A stretch of DNA of 64,000 nucleotides from Saccharothrix sp. S26 (GTDB taxonomy: Bacteria > Actinomycetota > Actinomycetes > Mycobacteriales > Pseudonocardiaceae). The notes under the pieces are model-generated. The model worked only from the letters and a program-made list of their open reading frames with translations, did no database searches and had not been told where the DNA came from. A program made the position numbers and the translations under genes. Shown here piece by piece: positions 1 through 8,779 of the stretch (the first letter of the stretch is position 1; each line of letters begins with the position of its first letter). The stretch covers positions 174,465 to 238,464 of the forward strand of contig NZ_JAJUWT010000017.1 in NCBI RefSeq assembly GCF_021390395.1, read 5' to 3'.

Positions 1-295
1 CGGGCGTGGGGTCGAGCACCCAGCCACCGGAGAACTCGTCGAAGTCCCCGTCGGTCTGGTCGAAGTCCAGCCGCAGCTCGTCGCGGCGGAACCAGTCCCG
101 CTCGGTCCACTGGAGCAGGCCGTTGCGGAACTCGACCACCCAGTGGCTGACGGTGGTGCCGTCGGGTGACGTCTCCATGTCGACCGAGCGGACGATGTCG
201 ACCAGCTCGGCGTAGTGGCGGAAGTCGGCGAGGGTGTCGAAGACCGTCCCGGCGTCGACACCCCGGATGAACGCGTGGACCTCTACGTGGCGCAC
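1..295 (-). CDS. SRPBCC / polyketide cyclase-like protein (3' end missing)
   Basis: I translated the minus strand from a GTG at 295. It reads without a stop to the window edge (98 codons). The protein opens MRHVEVHAFIRG, followed by an FDTLADFRHYAELVD segment, a predicted strand with SHWVVEFRNG, and LQWTERDWF. That is the layout of START/Bet v1-fold aromatase/cyclase and coenzyme Q-binding proteins, which hold hydrophobic acyl or polyketide substrates in a cavity. The start lies one base after the aminotransferase stop, with GGAG about 9 bases upstream, so translation is probably coupled. It would be the last visible gene of the 4338-1 operon. The substrate cannot be read from the sequence. 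Confidence 0.72.
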   Translation of the reverse strand, partial: MRHVEVHAFIRGVDAGTVFDTLADFRHYAELVDIVRSVDMETSPDGTTVSHWVVEFRNGLLQWTERDWFRRDELRLDFDQTDGDFDEFSGGWVLDPTP

Positions 296-296
296 T

Positions 297-1577
297 TCAG
301 CTTGCTCCTGTCGAATCGGCGGTCGGGTAGCGCGCCGAGAGCTCGGCACAGGCGCCGTCGAACGCGGAGAGCAGGAAGTCGACGTCGTCGTCGGTCAGCA
401 CGGCCGGCGGCGTGAACCGGAGCACGGCCCCGGCGTTGAGCGAGTAGTTCACGATCAGGTGGCGGTCGACCAGCTCGGCCAGCAGCGCACCGGCCAGGCC
501 GGGGCCCGCCATGTCGACGCCGATGAGCAGGCCGACGCCCCGGACCTCCCGCACCAGGTGCGGGCAGCGCCGGTCGACGACCTCCCGCATCCCGGTCAGC
601 AGGGTCTCGCCGAGCACGGCCGCGCGTCCGACGAGGCCGTCCTGCTCGATGGCCTCCACGGCGGCGCGGGCGGCGGCCATCGCGATGGGCGCGCCGGAGA
701 ACGTCGAGGTGTGGATGAACGGGTCCTTGGCGAACGCCTTGAACACGGCGGGCGTCGCGACCATCGCGGACACCGGGACGATCCCGCCGGACAGGCCCTT
801 GCCGACCAGCATGATGTCCGGGGTGACGCCCTCCCGGTCGGCGCCCCACCACGTGCCGAGCCGGCCCATGCCGGTCTGGATCTCGTCGAGGACCATCAGC
901 GCGCCGTGCTGGTCGCAGATCGCCCGCACGTCGCGCAGGTAGCCCTCGGGCGGGATGACCACGCCGCCCTCGCCCTGGATCGGCTCCAGCACCACGCACG
1001 CCCGCGGACCGCCGGCCAGCTCGGCGGCGAGCGCGTCGGCGTCGCCGAACGGCACGTGGCTGACGTCGGGCAGCAGCGGGCGGAACGGGTCCTGGTAGAG
1101 GCCGTTGGCGGTGACGGAGAGCGCGCCGAGCGTCTTGCCGTGGTAGCCGCCGGTGGTGGACACCAGGCGGGTGCGGCCCAGCGTGCGGGCGAGCTTGATG
1201 GCCGCCTCGGTGGCCTCGGCGCCGGAACCGGCGAAGTGCACGTGCGCGAGGCCGTCCGGCACGACCCGGCCCAGCGCCGCCGCGGCCCGTGCCGCCTCCG
1301 GCTCCAGCAGGATGCGGCTCGCGATGGGGTTGGTCCTGATCTGGCGGATCACGGCCTCTTCCACGTGCGGGTGGCGCGCGCCGTGGATGAGGACGCCGTA
1401 GCCGCCGGCGTTGAGGTAGCGCCCGCCGTCGGAGGTCTCGATCCACGCGCCCCGCGAGGCCACCTCCATCTGCGTGCCGAAGACCTCGGAGATCTTGGCG
1501 CGGCCGCGGGAGAGGTGGCGGCGGTACAGGTCGAGCACTTCCCGGTGGTCGAGCGCCTGCCCGACTGTCGCTGTCAC
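297..1577 (-). CDS. class III (acetylornithine/putrescine-type) PLP aminotransferase
   Basis: A 426-residue protein, the usual length for fold-type I class III aminotransferases. Visible motifs are GGYGVLIHGARHPHV near the N-terminus, the phosphate-binding GSGAEATEAAIKLAR, the GGYHGKTLGALS glycine loop, EPIQGEGG, the aspartate of VLDEIQTGMGR and the PLP lysine of LVGKGLSGG (about K260). The GTG start at 1577 is chosen because GAGGAG lies at a proper distance; the much longer upstream reading frame is a shadow of the dehydrogenase gene. Expected reaction: transfer of an amino group to an aldehyde or keto group. With the neighbouring aldehyde dehydrogenase and acyl-CoA dehydrogenase it could aminate a fatty or polyketide-derived aldehyde, but the substrate is inference. 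Confidence 0.9.
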   Translation of the reverse strand: MTATVGQALDHREVLDLYRRHLSRGRAKISEVFGTQMEVASRGAWIETSDGGRYLNAGGYGVLIHGARHPHVEEAVIRQIRTNPIASRILLEPEAARAAAALGRVVPDGLAHVHFAGSGAEATEAAIKLARTLGRTRLVSTTGGYHGKTLGALSVTANGLYQDPFRPLLPDVSHVPFGDADALAAELAGGPRACVVLEPIQGEGGVVIPPEGYLRDVRAICDQHGALMVLDEIQTGMGRLGTWWGADREGVTPDIMLVGKGLSGGIVPVSAMVATPAVFKAFAKDPFIHTSTFSGAPIAMAAARAAVEAIEQDGLVGRAAVLGETLLTGMREVVDRRCPHLVREVRGVGLLIGVDMAGPGLAGALLAELVDRHLIVNYSLNAGAVLRFTPPAVLTDDDVDFLLSAFDGACAELSARYPTADSTGAS

Positions 1578-1606
1578 GTGTTCTCCTCGATGTCCCGGGT
1601 GGGCGG

Positions 1607-2737
1607 TCAGTCGATGACGACCGGACGGCCGGAGAACCACCCGAGGAGGGCGTCCGCCGAGCTGTGCCGGGACGGTGGGTGGAAGCCGATGGCGTTGGAC
1701 GCGGCGGCGAGGTAGCCGACCTCGGGCGAGCTCGCGAACGCCATGCCGCCCAGCAGCTCCACCGCCTTGGCGGTGGTGGCGCGGACGGTGTCGGCGACGG
1801 TGAACCGGGCGATCAGCGCGCGGGCCAGGCCGTCGTTGCCGCCGTCGCCGTCGTCCAGGTTGCGCGCCGCGCCGTCGAGCGCCAGGGCCGCGCCCTCGAC
1901 CGCCATGCCGAGCCCGAGCCGTTCGTGCGCCGGACCGCGCCCCGCGGTGAGCACCCGCTCCACGAGGTTCATCGCCACGCCGAGGTAGCAGGCCGTCACC
2001 AGCAGCTCGAACCAGACGAAGCCGAGGGTCTGCAGGTCGTCCAGCTCGCCGTCCAGGCCGGTGGTCAGCTCGACGATGAGGTCGGGGTGCACCTCCACGT
2101 CCCGCAGGACGACGGAGTCGGACTCCGCGCCCGCCAGCACCGGGGAACCCCAGAACGGCGTGACGGAGATGCCCGGCGCGGCGGCCGGGATCAGCGCGAT
2201 GCCCGTCCGGGTGCCCTGCTCCGGGTGCTCCAGCGCGACGCTCGCGGTGAGCAGGTCCATCGAACGGGACAGGCTGCACGGCTGCTTGCGGCCGCTGACC
2301 CGCCAGTTCGCGCCGTCCCAGACGCCCTTCATGGTCGGCGTCAGGATGCCGCTGGACGTGCGACCCTCGGCGAAGCCGGACGCCATGAGCCGCTGGTCGC
2401 GGGCGACCCCGTCGAGCAGCATCCACTCCAGGCCGGTGCTGGACTCGGCCAGCGCGACCAGGCTCGCCACCGAGAACTGGTGCATGGTGGTGGCGACCGC
2501 CAGCGACGGCGAGCGCGCGGCCAGGGCGCGGGTGACGCGGACGGCGTCCACCGCGGACGCGCCGCCGCCGCCGTGCACGGTGGGGATGAGCAGCCCTGCC
2601 CCGCCCGCCGACTTGTACAGGCCGATCCCCGGGCTGTCCGGCGACTCCAGCTCCATCAGCGCGATGGACGCGAGCTTGTCGTCCAGGCCGGGCAGGTGGC
2701 GTTCGCACGCCTCGCGTTCCCGCGACAGCAACCTCAT
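1607..2737 (-). CDS. acyl-CoA dehydrogenase-like flavoprotein
   Basis: A 376-residue protein with the all-alpha N-terminal domain, a central beta domain (YKSAGGAGLLIP; TTMHQFSVASL) and a C-terminal helical bundle ending in the LLGGMAFASSPEVGYLAAASN-type segment found in acyl-CoA dehydrogenases. It probably desaturates or oxidises an acyl thioester using FAD. The ATG at 2737 overlaps the stop of the upstream aldehyde dehydrogenase gene by four bases (ATGA), so the two are translationally coupled. I do not see a clear catalytic glutamate in the usual C-terminal position, so it may be one of the divergent members found in secondary-metabolite clusters. Confidence 0.8.
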   Translation of the reverse strand: MRLLSREREACERHLPGLDDKLASIALMELESPDSPGIGLYKSAGGAGLLIPTVHGGGGASAVDAVRVTRALAARSPSLAVATTMHQFSVASLVALAESSTGLEWMLLDGVARDQRLMASGFAEGRTSSGILTPTMKGVWDGANWRVSGRKQPCSLSRSMDLLTASVALEHPEQGTRTGIALIPAAAPGISVTPFWGSPVLAGAESDSVVLRDVEVHPDLIVELTTGLDGELDDLQTLGFVWFELLVTACYLGVAMNLVERVLTAGRGPAHERLGLGMAVEGAALALDGAARNLDDGDGGNDGLARALIARFTVADTVRATTAKAVELLGGMAFASSPEVGYLAAASNAIGFHPPSRHSSADALLGWFSGRPVVID

Positions 2738-4338
2738 CGCACGACCTCCGCCGACGCCGCGGACTCGAACACCGCGGTGCGCGGCTGGACGCCCTCGGCG
2801 ATGCTGATGCCCTGCAGGTGCGACGTGCGCAGCAGCGGGTAGTTCAGCTCGCCGAACGGGCCACCGGTCAGGCCGGTGCCGCCGTGCGTCGACAGGCAGG
2901 GCACGAAACCGATGTGCGAGTCGTTGACCTTGAGCAGGCCGCCGTTGGTCACCCTGGACGCCACCGCCTCGATCACCTCCGGGTCGGTCGTCCACAGGGA
3001 GTTGCGCAGGCCGTACCGGTTGCCGTTGAGGAACGCGATGACCTCGTCGAGCAGCGTGCCGTCGTCCTCGGTCGGCACGACCACGGGCAGCAGCGGGAAG
3101 AACGTCTCCTCGCGCACCGCCGACAGATCTCGTGCCCCGGCGAGGCCGTCGACGCGCAGCACGGTCGGCGCGATGAACGGCCCGGTGTCCGACGCGGTGC
3201 CGTCCAGCTCGACGCGGTGCCCGCCGGTCATCACCCGGGCGCCCGCCGCGGTGGCCTCGTTGAGGTGGTTGAAGTAGTCGTCGGTGCGCATCACCGGCGA
3301 CAGCAGCACTTCCGGGTCCTCCGGGTAGCCGGGCCGGATCTTCGCGGCCAGGCTCGCCAGCCGTGCCAGCAGCCGGTCGGCCACGTCGGGGTGCACCACG
3401 GCGTACTTGGGCACCATGCAGATCTGGCCGGAGCCGAAGAAGCTCTCGGTCAGCGCCTCGGCGGCCAGGTCCAGGTCGGCGTCCTTCCACACGACGCAGC
3501 CGTCGTTGCCGGCCAGCTCCAGCACGGGCTTCTTGCCGCGCGCCACGGCGTCCTGGCCGATCTGGATGCCGCGCTCGCTGCCGCCGAAGAAGAAGATGTC
3601 GTCGACCAGCGGGCTCTCCAGCCACTGGTTCATGATCTTGTTGGGGTGGCCGCAGACGAGGCTGAGGGTGCCGGCCGGCGCGCCCAGCTCCTCCAGGATC
3701 GGCGCGACGATCTCGCGCCACACGAACATCACGCCGTAGGGCGAGCTGCGGGGCGCCTTGACCACCAGCGAGTTGCCCGCGACCAGCGCGGGGACGCCGA
3801 GGACCGAGTTGGACGCGGCGGCGTTCTGCGGCGGGCTGAGCACCACGACGCCGTCGGGCTTGCGCACCAGGACGAGCGTGCGCGGGCCGATCCGGTGCTC
3901 CTCGCGCATCTGCCTGCGCCACAGGTCGAGCGTCTCGGGCGCGGTGCCCTGCAGGACGCCGGCGATCTCCCACTCCGCCAACCGGCGCGGGTGGCCCTCG
4001 GCGACCAGGACGTCGACGAACTCCTCTCGCCGCCGCAACACCTCTTCGTGCACGCGCTCCGCGAGCCGCATGCGGGTCTCGAGCGGGAACGCGCCCCACG
4101 CCGGCCCCGCTTCCCTGGCCCGTTCGAGGGCTTCCCGCAGGTGGTCCTCGCTCGTCAACGCGCAGCGGGCCACGATGTCGGGCAGCGAATCCCCGTCGTC
4201 GCGCTTGCCCCGTTCGAGTTCCCGCTTCACCTTCAGGTTCGGCAGGAAGTCGGCCAGCAGCGCGGACGCCCTGACGGTGTAGACCCAGGATTCGGAGAGA
4301 ACATCAGCACCGGCGATATAGGACCCGTAGGAACGCAT
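2734..4338 (-). CDS. aldehyde dehydrogenase family protein
   Basis: 534 residues from ATG 4338. It carries the family active-site set: SPPQNAAASN in place of the usual PWN motif, the NAD-site lysine region VVKAPRSSPYG, FFFGGSERG, the general-base glutamate in ELAGND and the nucleophilic cysteine in GSGQICMVPK. The N-terminal 100 residues are longer than in short ALDHs and contain a charged helix, a layout also seen in acyl reductases. ATG 4338 is preferred because a G-rich Shine-Dalgarno lies upstream; a GTG at 4368 would add ten residues but has no spacing for one. It is first in the operon and overlaps the dehydrogenase gene by four bases. It either oxidises an aldehyde or reduces an acyl thioester for the aminotransferase. 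Confidence 0.85.
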   Translation of the reverse strand: MRSYGSYIAGADVLSESWVYTVRASALLADFLPNLKVKRELERGKRDDGDSLPDIVARCALTSEDHLREALERAREAGPAWGAFPLETRMRLAERVHEEVLRRREEFVDVLVAEGHPRRLAEWEIAGVLQGTAPETLDLWRRQMREEHRIGPRTLVLVRKPDGVVVLSPPQNAAASNSVLGVPALVAGNSLVVKAPRSSPYGVMFVWREIVAPILEELGAPAGTLSLVCGHPNKIMNQWLESPLVDDIFFFGGSERGIQIGQDAVARGKKPVLELAGNDGCVVWKDADLDLAAEALTESFFGSGQICMVPKYAVVHPDVADRLLARLASLAAKIRPGYPEDPEVLLSPVMRTDDYFNHLNEATAAGARVMTGGHRVELDGTASDTGPFIAPTVLRVDGLAGARDLSAVREETFFPLLPVVVPTEDDGTLLDEVIAFLNGNRYGLRNSLWTTDPEVIEAVASRVTNGGLLKVNDSHIGFVPCLSTHGGTGLTGGPFGELNYPLLRTSHLQGISIAEGVQPRTAVFESAASAEVVR

Positions 4339-4546
4339 GACAAAGAGACCCCCATCCGGTCGTGCCACTCCACAAACGTGAAACCAGCCTGCCGGTCGAC
4401 CGGGGCGGGATCAATGGAACTTTGGTCCAATACAGGTGACCGTGGTTTCGCGCCGCGTCACTACCGCACGAGCGCGGTCCGCGGCGACCCCCGATGCCAC
4501 ATTGCAACGAGGGCCTAACCTACTCGCGAATTAAATCAACCGACGT

Positions 4547-4966
4547 TCAGGCGGACTCTCCGTGCCCGGTCGGTGACGCGCCGGGAATGTGCGAGCCGAC
4601 CGGGGTCGACCCGGCACAGGTCCACTGGAACACGAGCGAGACGAGCCCGGCCTGAAGTCGCGACTCGACCACGAGCTTGGCCATCACCTGGGCGACATGG
4701 GCCTTCACCGTGCGTTCGGCGACGTTCAACCGGCTCGCGATCGTGCGGTTGGAGGCGCCTGCCCCGAGCAGCAGCAGCACCTCGCGTTCGCGCACCGACA
4801 GCAGGTCGACCCGGTCCAGCAGCGTGCGCCAGGTCGTGCGGTCGCCCGGTAAGCCGGGCTCGAAGGGCAGGGCGGTGAACACCTCCCGCCCGGCGGACCG
4901 GGGTCGGAACGGCAGCACCGAGACCGACGGGGCGTCGGACCCGGGGTAGTGCACTTCGTTACTCAC
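4547..4966 (-). CDS. small LuxR-type HTH transcriptional regulator
   Basis: 139 residues from GTG 4966, which has GGAAGG eight bases upstream. The C-terminal part contains the LuxR/NarL DNA-binding domain: LLSVREREVLLLLGAGASNRTIASRL, then NVAERTVKAHVAQVMAKL. The N-terminal 60 residues are short, with no receiver or autoinducer-binding domain, so the protein resembles the orphan single-HTH regulators common in actinomycete biosynthetic clusters. It is read in the same direction as the 4338-1 operon and sits 208 bases upstream of it, making it the likely local regulator. A perfect inverted repeat about 90 bases upstream of its start may be an operator. Confidence 0.8.
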   Translation of the reverse strand: MSNEVHYPGSDAPSVSVLPFRPRSAGREVFTALPFEPGLPGDRTTWRTLLDRVDLLSVREREVLLLLGAGASNRTIASRLNVAERTVKAHVAQVMAKLVVESRLQAGLVSLVFQWTCAGSTPVGSHIPGASPTGHGESA

Positions 4967-6179
4967 GTCAAGCCTTCCATCTTCAGCAACACGCGGCGGA
5001 GAGGTTGCGGAACACCCGCCTGCCCGACTCGCGGGAGGGCGGATTCCTGGACGGCTGCCTGAAAACTTCAGGCAATGAAGGATAATTCCCACTCGCCGCA
5101 CCGGCCGACCCGGCGCGGGTCGGACAATGGCGGCCATGCGGTCGTTCGTTCGAACAGCACAGAACGCCGTGCGGACACGTACCCCCCAATCGAACCGACC
5201 GCGGCGACCATCAACGCGATGGTCGCACCACTTTTGGTGGCGCCGCCGGATCATCCGTTTTGTGCATCTTTGACGACGCCTCCCCGGCCGTCAACGAAGT
5301 GTCGCCGGATCGCGCCGACCGGGCTCACCCGGGCGAGTCGGCGGCCACCTGACCGCCAATACCCGCGATCGGCCACATGGAGCATCCGCGTGGCCGGGCA
5401 GGCCCCACCACGTGCGGACGCCCCGCGGGCCGCGCCGCTCGTCCGCTCGACGGACGCCTTCGGGAATCCGTACTGCGTCGGCCGAACGGACGCGGGGTGT
5501 CAAACCGGACGCCGACCGCCATGCCACCTCGCCAGGAATCGCACACACGGGAACCAGAGTCCGCCGCACGGCCCCTGATACATATCACCAGGGTGAGACC
5601 TGCGTCACGCGACCTGCACGGTGCTCCGGATTTCCTGACCGATCCTCGGATCGACGGGCACCGGGCGTGCCGCCGGACGGGGTGCGGCCCTGGCGGGGGC
5701 GACGAAACGACGATGTCGGCCTCGTCCCGGATGCCGGCCAGTCGCTGGACGCAAGGCTGCACGTCCACGGTCGCGCAGTCGTTCGGGGTGGCCGTCCTGT
5801 TGTTCAGGTCGAGCGCTTGGCAGGCGCGCCAGGGCATGTGCCCGATCGTGATCGTGCCGCCGATGACCTCGAGGGCCTGGAACAGGTCGCCCTGGCTGTG
5901 GTCGGCGGCCCGTCAACTGTCCGGATCACGGGAAGCCGCGGTGCCGGCGTCACCGCGGCCACTCGCGGGACAGGTCGACGACACCGAACGGGGTGGCCGA
6001 ACGAGGCCGTCGGGTCGTGCCGGTGTCCGCGCACCGGGCGCACCGTGACCCGCAGGGGTGTTCCGGGGCACGACCGGGTTCGGAGCCGGGTCGGCCGGTG
6101 GCCGGTGCGCGAACCTGGGCTCCGGTGACGGTCACCCGCCGATCGCCGCAGCGGCCGACTCCGCCTTGTGGGGAGAACA
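4967..6179. other. 1.2-kb gap without a convincing gene
   Basis: I found no recognisable complete gene on either strand. The only protein-like patch is on the minus strand at roughly 5904-5700: a frame reading LFQALEVIGGTITIGHMPWRACQALDLNN and on through PNDCATVDVQP, with two further cysteines. It follows a stop directly, has no good start except ATG 5837, and then turns into arginine-rich shadow sequence. It could be the remnant of a small secreted protein. Open frames on the plus strand here are rich in Arg/Pro/Gly and look like shadows. Confidence 0.3.
5056..5074. promoter_or_regulatory. operator-like palindrome upstream of the LuxR-type gene
   Basis: TGCCTGAA-AAC-TTCAGGCA, a perfect 8-base inverted repeat with a 3-base spacer, 90 bases upstream of the LuxR-type start codon. 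It sits in a comparatively AT-rich patch of otherwise GC-rich sequence. That position and symmetry fit a binding site for a dimeric regulator; which one is unknown. Confidence 0.45.
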
Positions 6180-7985
6180 ATGCATAGTCCCGGGAGAACG
6201 CGCATCCTTCGTGGTCGGATCGGCTTGCTCGGCGCACTCGTGTGCGCGGCCTCGTGGGTCGTCGTCGCACCGGTCGCGGCGCAGCCGCCAGGACCGCTCC
6301 AGCGCGCCCACGTCGACGTGTTGTTCATCGGGGCGCACCCGGACGACGAGTTCCAGTCGCTGGCGGCGTTCGGCCAGTGGATCGAGGACGACCGCCTGCG
6401 CGTGGCCGTGGCGACGATCACCCGGGGCGAGGGCGGTGGCAACGCCGTCGGGCCGGAGGAGGGCGCGCCGCTGGGGTTGTTGCGGGAGAAGGAGGAACGC
6501 CGAGCGGTGGGGTTCGTCGGCATCAGGGACGTGTACTACCTGGACAAGCCCGATTTCTGGTACACGCTGTCCGCGCCGTTGACCGCCTCGGTGTGGGACG
6601 GGCCGCCGCAGCGGGCCGACACGCTGGAACGGCTCGTGCGGTTGATCCGGGCGACCACGCCGAAGGTGGTGGTGACGATGGACCCCCGTCCGTTCAACCA
6701 GCACGGTGCCCACCAGTTGGCCGGGCGGTTGGCGACCGAGGCGTTCCTGCGGGCGGGCGACGCCAACGCCTTCGGCGACCAGATCACCGGCGAGGGGTAC
6801 CGGCCCTGGCAGGCCGACCGGTTGCTCGCGCAGTACTGGGACTACCCCGGACCGACCGGCCGTGGCTGTGCGACGGCGAACCTGACCGACCCCCGCACCG
6901 GCCTGCCGCTGCGAGGCGTGTGGGAGGGCACCTGGTCCAAGCGGTACAACAGGACTTGGGCGCAACGCGAGCGCGACGCCGCCAGGGTGTACGTCTCGCA
7001 GGGGTTCGGCGCGCTGCCCAAGCGGATCGACACCCCGAGGGAGGAGCTGGGCTGCGACTGGTTCACCGTGCTGGCCGACGGCGGCGAGCCCGTCCCACCG
7101 CGCTCGAACCCGGAGCCCAAGCCGCTCTACGACGAGTTCGCGCGGTGGGCGGCCGGGATCGGGATGCCGTGGCTGGCCACCCGGGCGCAACCGGACTACC
7201 CCGCCAACCCGGCCACCACCGTCGAGCAGGCCGCCAGGAAGCCGGTCGTTGACGGCAAGTTCGACGAAGGCGAGTACCCCGGCACCGGGCTGCGCCTCGG
7301 GTACTGGCAGGGAACGCCGTGCAAGGACGAGAACGACTGCTCGGCCACCGTGCACCTGTCCCGCCACGGCGACGACCTGTACGCGTTCTTCGACGTCACC
7401 GACGACGTGCGCGGTACGGCGCTGCCGTCGAGCGACTGCAAGCGGCACTGGCGCACCGACTCGGTGGAGCTGACCGTGGACCCGCGCGGCCGGTCCGACG
7501 ACACGTCCACCACCTACAAGCTCGCCGTGCTGCCGTTCACCTCGGACGACGGCTCGTGCGCGGCCAGGGACGCCGACCAGCACCAAGGCCCGGCGGACGG
7601 CGTCGAGCACGCGTCGGTCCCGCGGGACACCGGCTACACGGTCGAGGTGAGGATCCCGGTCACCGCGCTGCCGGCCCGGGTCGACCCCGACGCGATGACG
7701 GTCAACCTGCTGCTCTACGACTCCGACACCCAGGACAAGGTCGGCAAGACCCGGCTCGCGTGGTCGCCGTTCGGCAGCGCGCAGGCCGACCCGTACGCGT
7801 GGGGGTTGGCCGAGCTGCCGTCCTACACCCCGCCGGCCCGCGCTCAAGCCGCACCGGTCATCCCCACCGAAGCCGCGTCGAGCTGCGACTCCTTCGCGTC
7901 GAGGTGGCAAAGCCGTCGCACCGGCGTCCCGCTGGGTGCGGGCCGCCCGCCGGTGTCCTGCGGTCGACCCACCCACGACAGGTGA
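6180..7985 (+). CDS. secreted PIG-L family deacetylase with C-terminal CBM9-like domain
   Basis: 601 residues from ATG 6180, placed just behind GGGGAG. An N-terminal hydrophobic stretch ending VAPVAAQPP is a signal peptide. The PIG-L (LmbE) domain follows: HVDVLFIGAHPDDEFQ holds the zinc-binding His-Pro-Asp-Asp motif, and HGAHQLAGRLATEAF the C-terminal zinc histidine. These enzymes remove acetyl groups from N-acetylglucosamine-type substrates. From about residue 350 a second domain begins (KFDEGEYPGTGLRLGYWQG, DLYAFFDVTDDV, YTVEVRIPVTALP), typical of CBM9-like sugar-binding modules in extracellular enzymes. The combination suggests a cell-wall or environmental glycan deacetylase. It faces the ABC permease gene tail to tail, 20 bases apart. 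Confidence 0.87.
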   Translation: MHSPGRTRILRGRIGLLGALVCAASWVVVAPVAAQPPGPLQRAHVDVLFIGAHPDDEFQSLAAFGQWIEDDRLRVAVATITRGEGGGNAVGPEEGAPLGLLREKEERRAVGFVGIRDVYYLDKPDFWYTLSAPLTASVWDGPPQRADTLERLVRLIRATTPKVVVTMDPRPFNQHGAHQLAGRLATEAFLRAGDANAFGDQITGEGYRPWQADRLLAQYWDYPGPTGRGCATANLTDPRTGLPLRGVWEGTWSKRYNRTWAQRERDAARVYVSQGFGALPKRIDTPREELGCDWFTVLADGGEPVPPRSNPEPKPLYDEFARWAAGIGMPWLATRAQPDYPANPATTVEQAARKPVVDGKFDEGEYPGTGLRLGYWQGTPCKDENDCSATVHLSRHGDDLYAFFDVTDDVRGTALPSSDCKRHWRTDSVELTVDPRGRSDDTSTTYKLAVLPFTSDDGSCAARDADQHQGPADGVEHASVPRDTGYTVEVRIPVTALPARVDPDAMTVNLLLYDSDTQDKVGKTRLAWSPFGSAQADPYAWGLAELPSYTPPARAQAAPVIPTEAASSCDSFASRWQSRRTGVPLGAGRPPVSCGRPTHDR

Positions 7986-8005
7986 CGGCGATCGCCCCGC
8001 AACGG

Positions 8006-8779
8006 TCAGCCGTCGGCGGACTCGTGCCAGCGGCCCACCGCCCAACGGGCCAGCGCGCCGAAGACCAGGAACACCGCGATGCCGAGTCCGCTGGCCAGCA
8101 CCACGGCGGCGAACATCCGGGCCGAGGCGAGCTGCGCCCGGTAGTTGTCGATCAACACGCCCAGCCCCGGCTCGCCCTGCCGGAAGAAGAAGTCGCCGAC
8201 CACCGCGCCGATCACGCTGCCACCCGCCGCGATGCGCAGCCCGGTGAACAGCGCGGGCAGCGCGGCGGGCAGTTGCAGCTTCCACAACCGGGTCCAGCGG
8301 CCCGCGCGGTGCAGGTCGAACAGCTGGTGCTGCGCCTTGGGCACCGACCGGATGCCGAACAGCGTGTTGGCCACCAGGGGGAACAACGACAGCAGCACGC
8401 ACACCAGCACCCGGCTCGGGAAACCGAAGCCGAACCAGAACCCGAACAGCGGCACGAGCGCCAACACCGGGATCGTCTGCAACACGACGACGTACGGGTA
8501 CACCGCGCGCTCCAGCCACCGCGACTGGGCCATCACCACGGCCAGGCCGATGCCGAGCACGGCGGAGATCAGCAGGCCGGTGCCGGCCACGCGCGTGGTC
8601 AACGCCAGGCCGGCCACCAGCTCGGCCCGGTTCTCCGGGTCCAGGAACCCGACCCGGACCACCTCGTCCACCGGCGGCAGCAGGAAACGCCGCCGTGGCG
8701 AGAGCACGCCGTAGCTGACGAAGGTCCACGCGCCGAGCACCGTGACCAGCACCACCAGGGGCGGCAGCGCCCGTTTCAC
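8006..8779 (-). CDS. ABC transporter permease (SsuC/ThiX/TauC type)
   Basis: 257 residues with about six hydrophobic segments (LPPLVVLVTVLGAWTFV, GTGLLISAVLGIGLAVVMA, VVVLQTIPVLALVPLFGFWFG and others). The cytoplasmic coupling loop reads FDLHRAGRWTRLWKLQLPAALPALFTGLR, the EAA-like motif of BPD_transp_1 permeases that serve nitrate, sulfonate, taurine and pyrimidine importers. Its start overlaps the stop of the ATPase gene by four bases. With the ATPase and the divergently read binding protein it forms a complete importer. The substrate cannot be told from this subunit. Confidence 0.88.
   Translation of the reverse strand: MKRALPPLVVLVTVLGAWTFVSYGVLSPRRRFLLPPVDEVVRVGFLDPENRAELVAGLALTTRVAGTGLLISAVLGIGLAVVMAQSRWLERAVYPYVVVLQTIPVLALVPLFGFWFGFGFPSRVLVCVLLSLFPLVANTLFGIRSVPKAQHQLFDLHRAGRWTRLWKLQLPAALPALFTGLRIAAGGSVIGAVVGDFFFRQGEPGLGVLIDNYRAQLASARMFAAVVLASGLGIAVFLVFGALARWAVGRWHESADG

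Noticed and set aside
297..2708. 803-codon minus-strand open frame spanning aminotransferase and dehydrogenase regions
   Set aside because: Only its last 426 codons are the aminotransferase; the upstream part is an Arg/Ala-rich shadow of the dehydrogenase gene read in another frame.
5700..5905. Rodlin or chaplin gene
   Set aside because: The cysteine-containing patch lacks the repeats and signal peptide of these hydrophobic surface proteins.
5377..6128. Long plus-strand frames in the 5-6 kb gap
   Set aside because: Arg/Pro/Gly-rich, no motif, no Shine-Dalgarno; typical shadows of GC-rich noncoding DNA.
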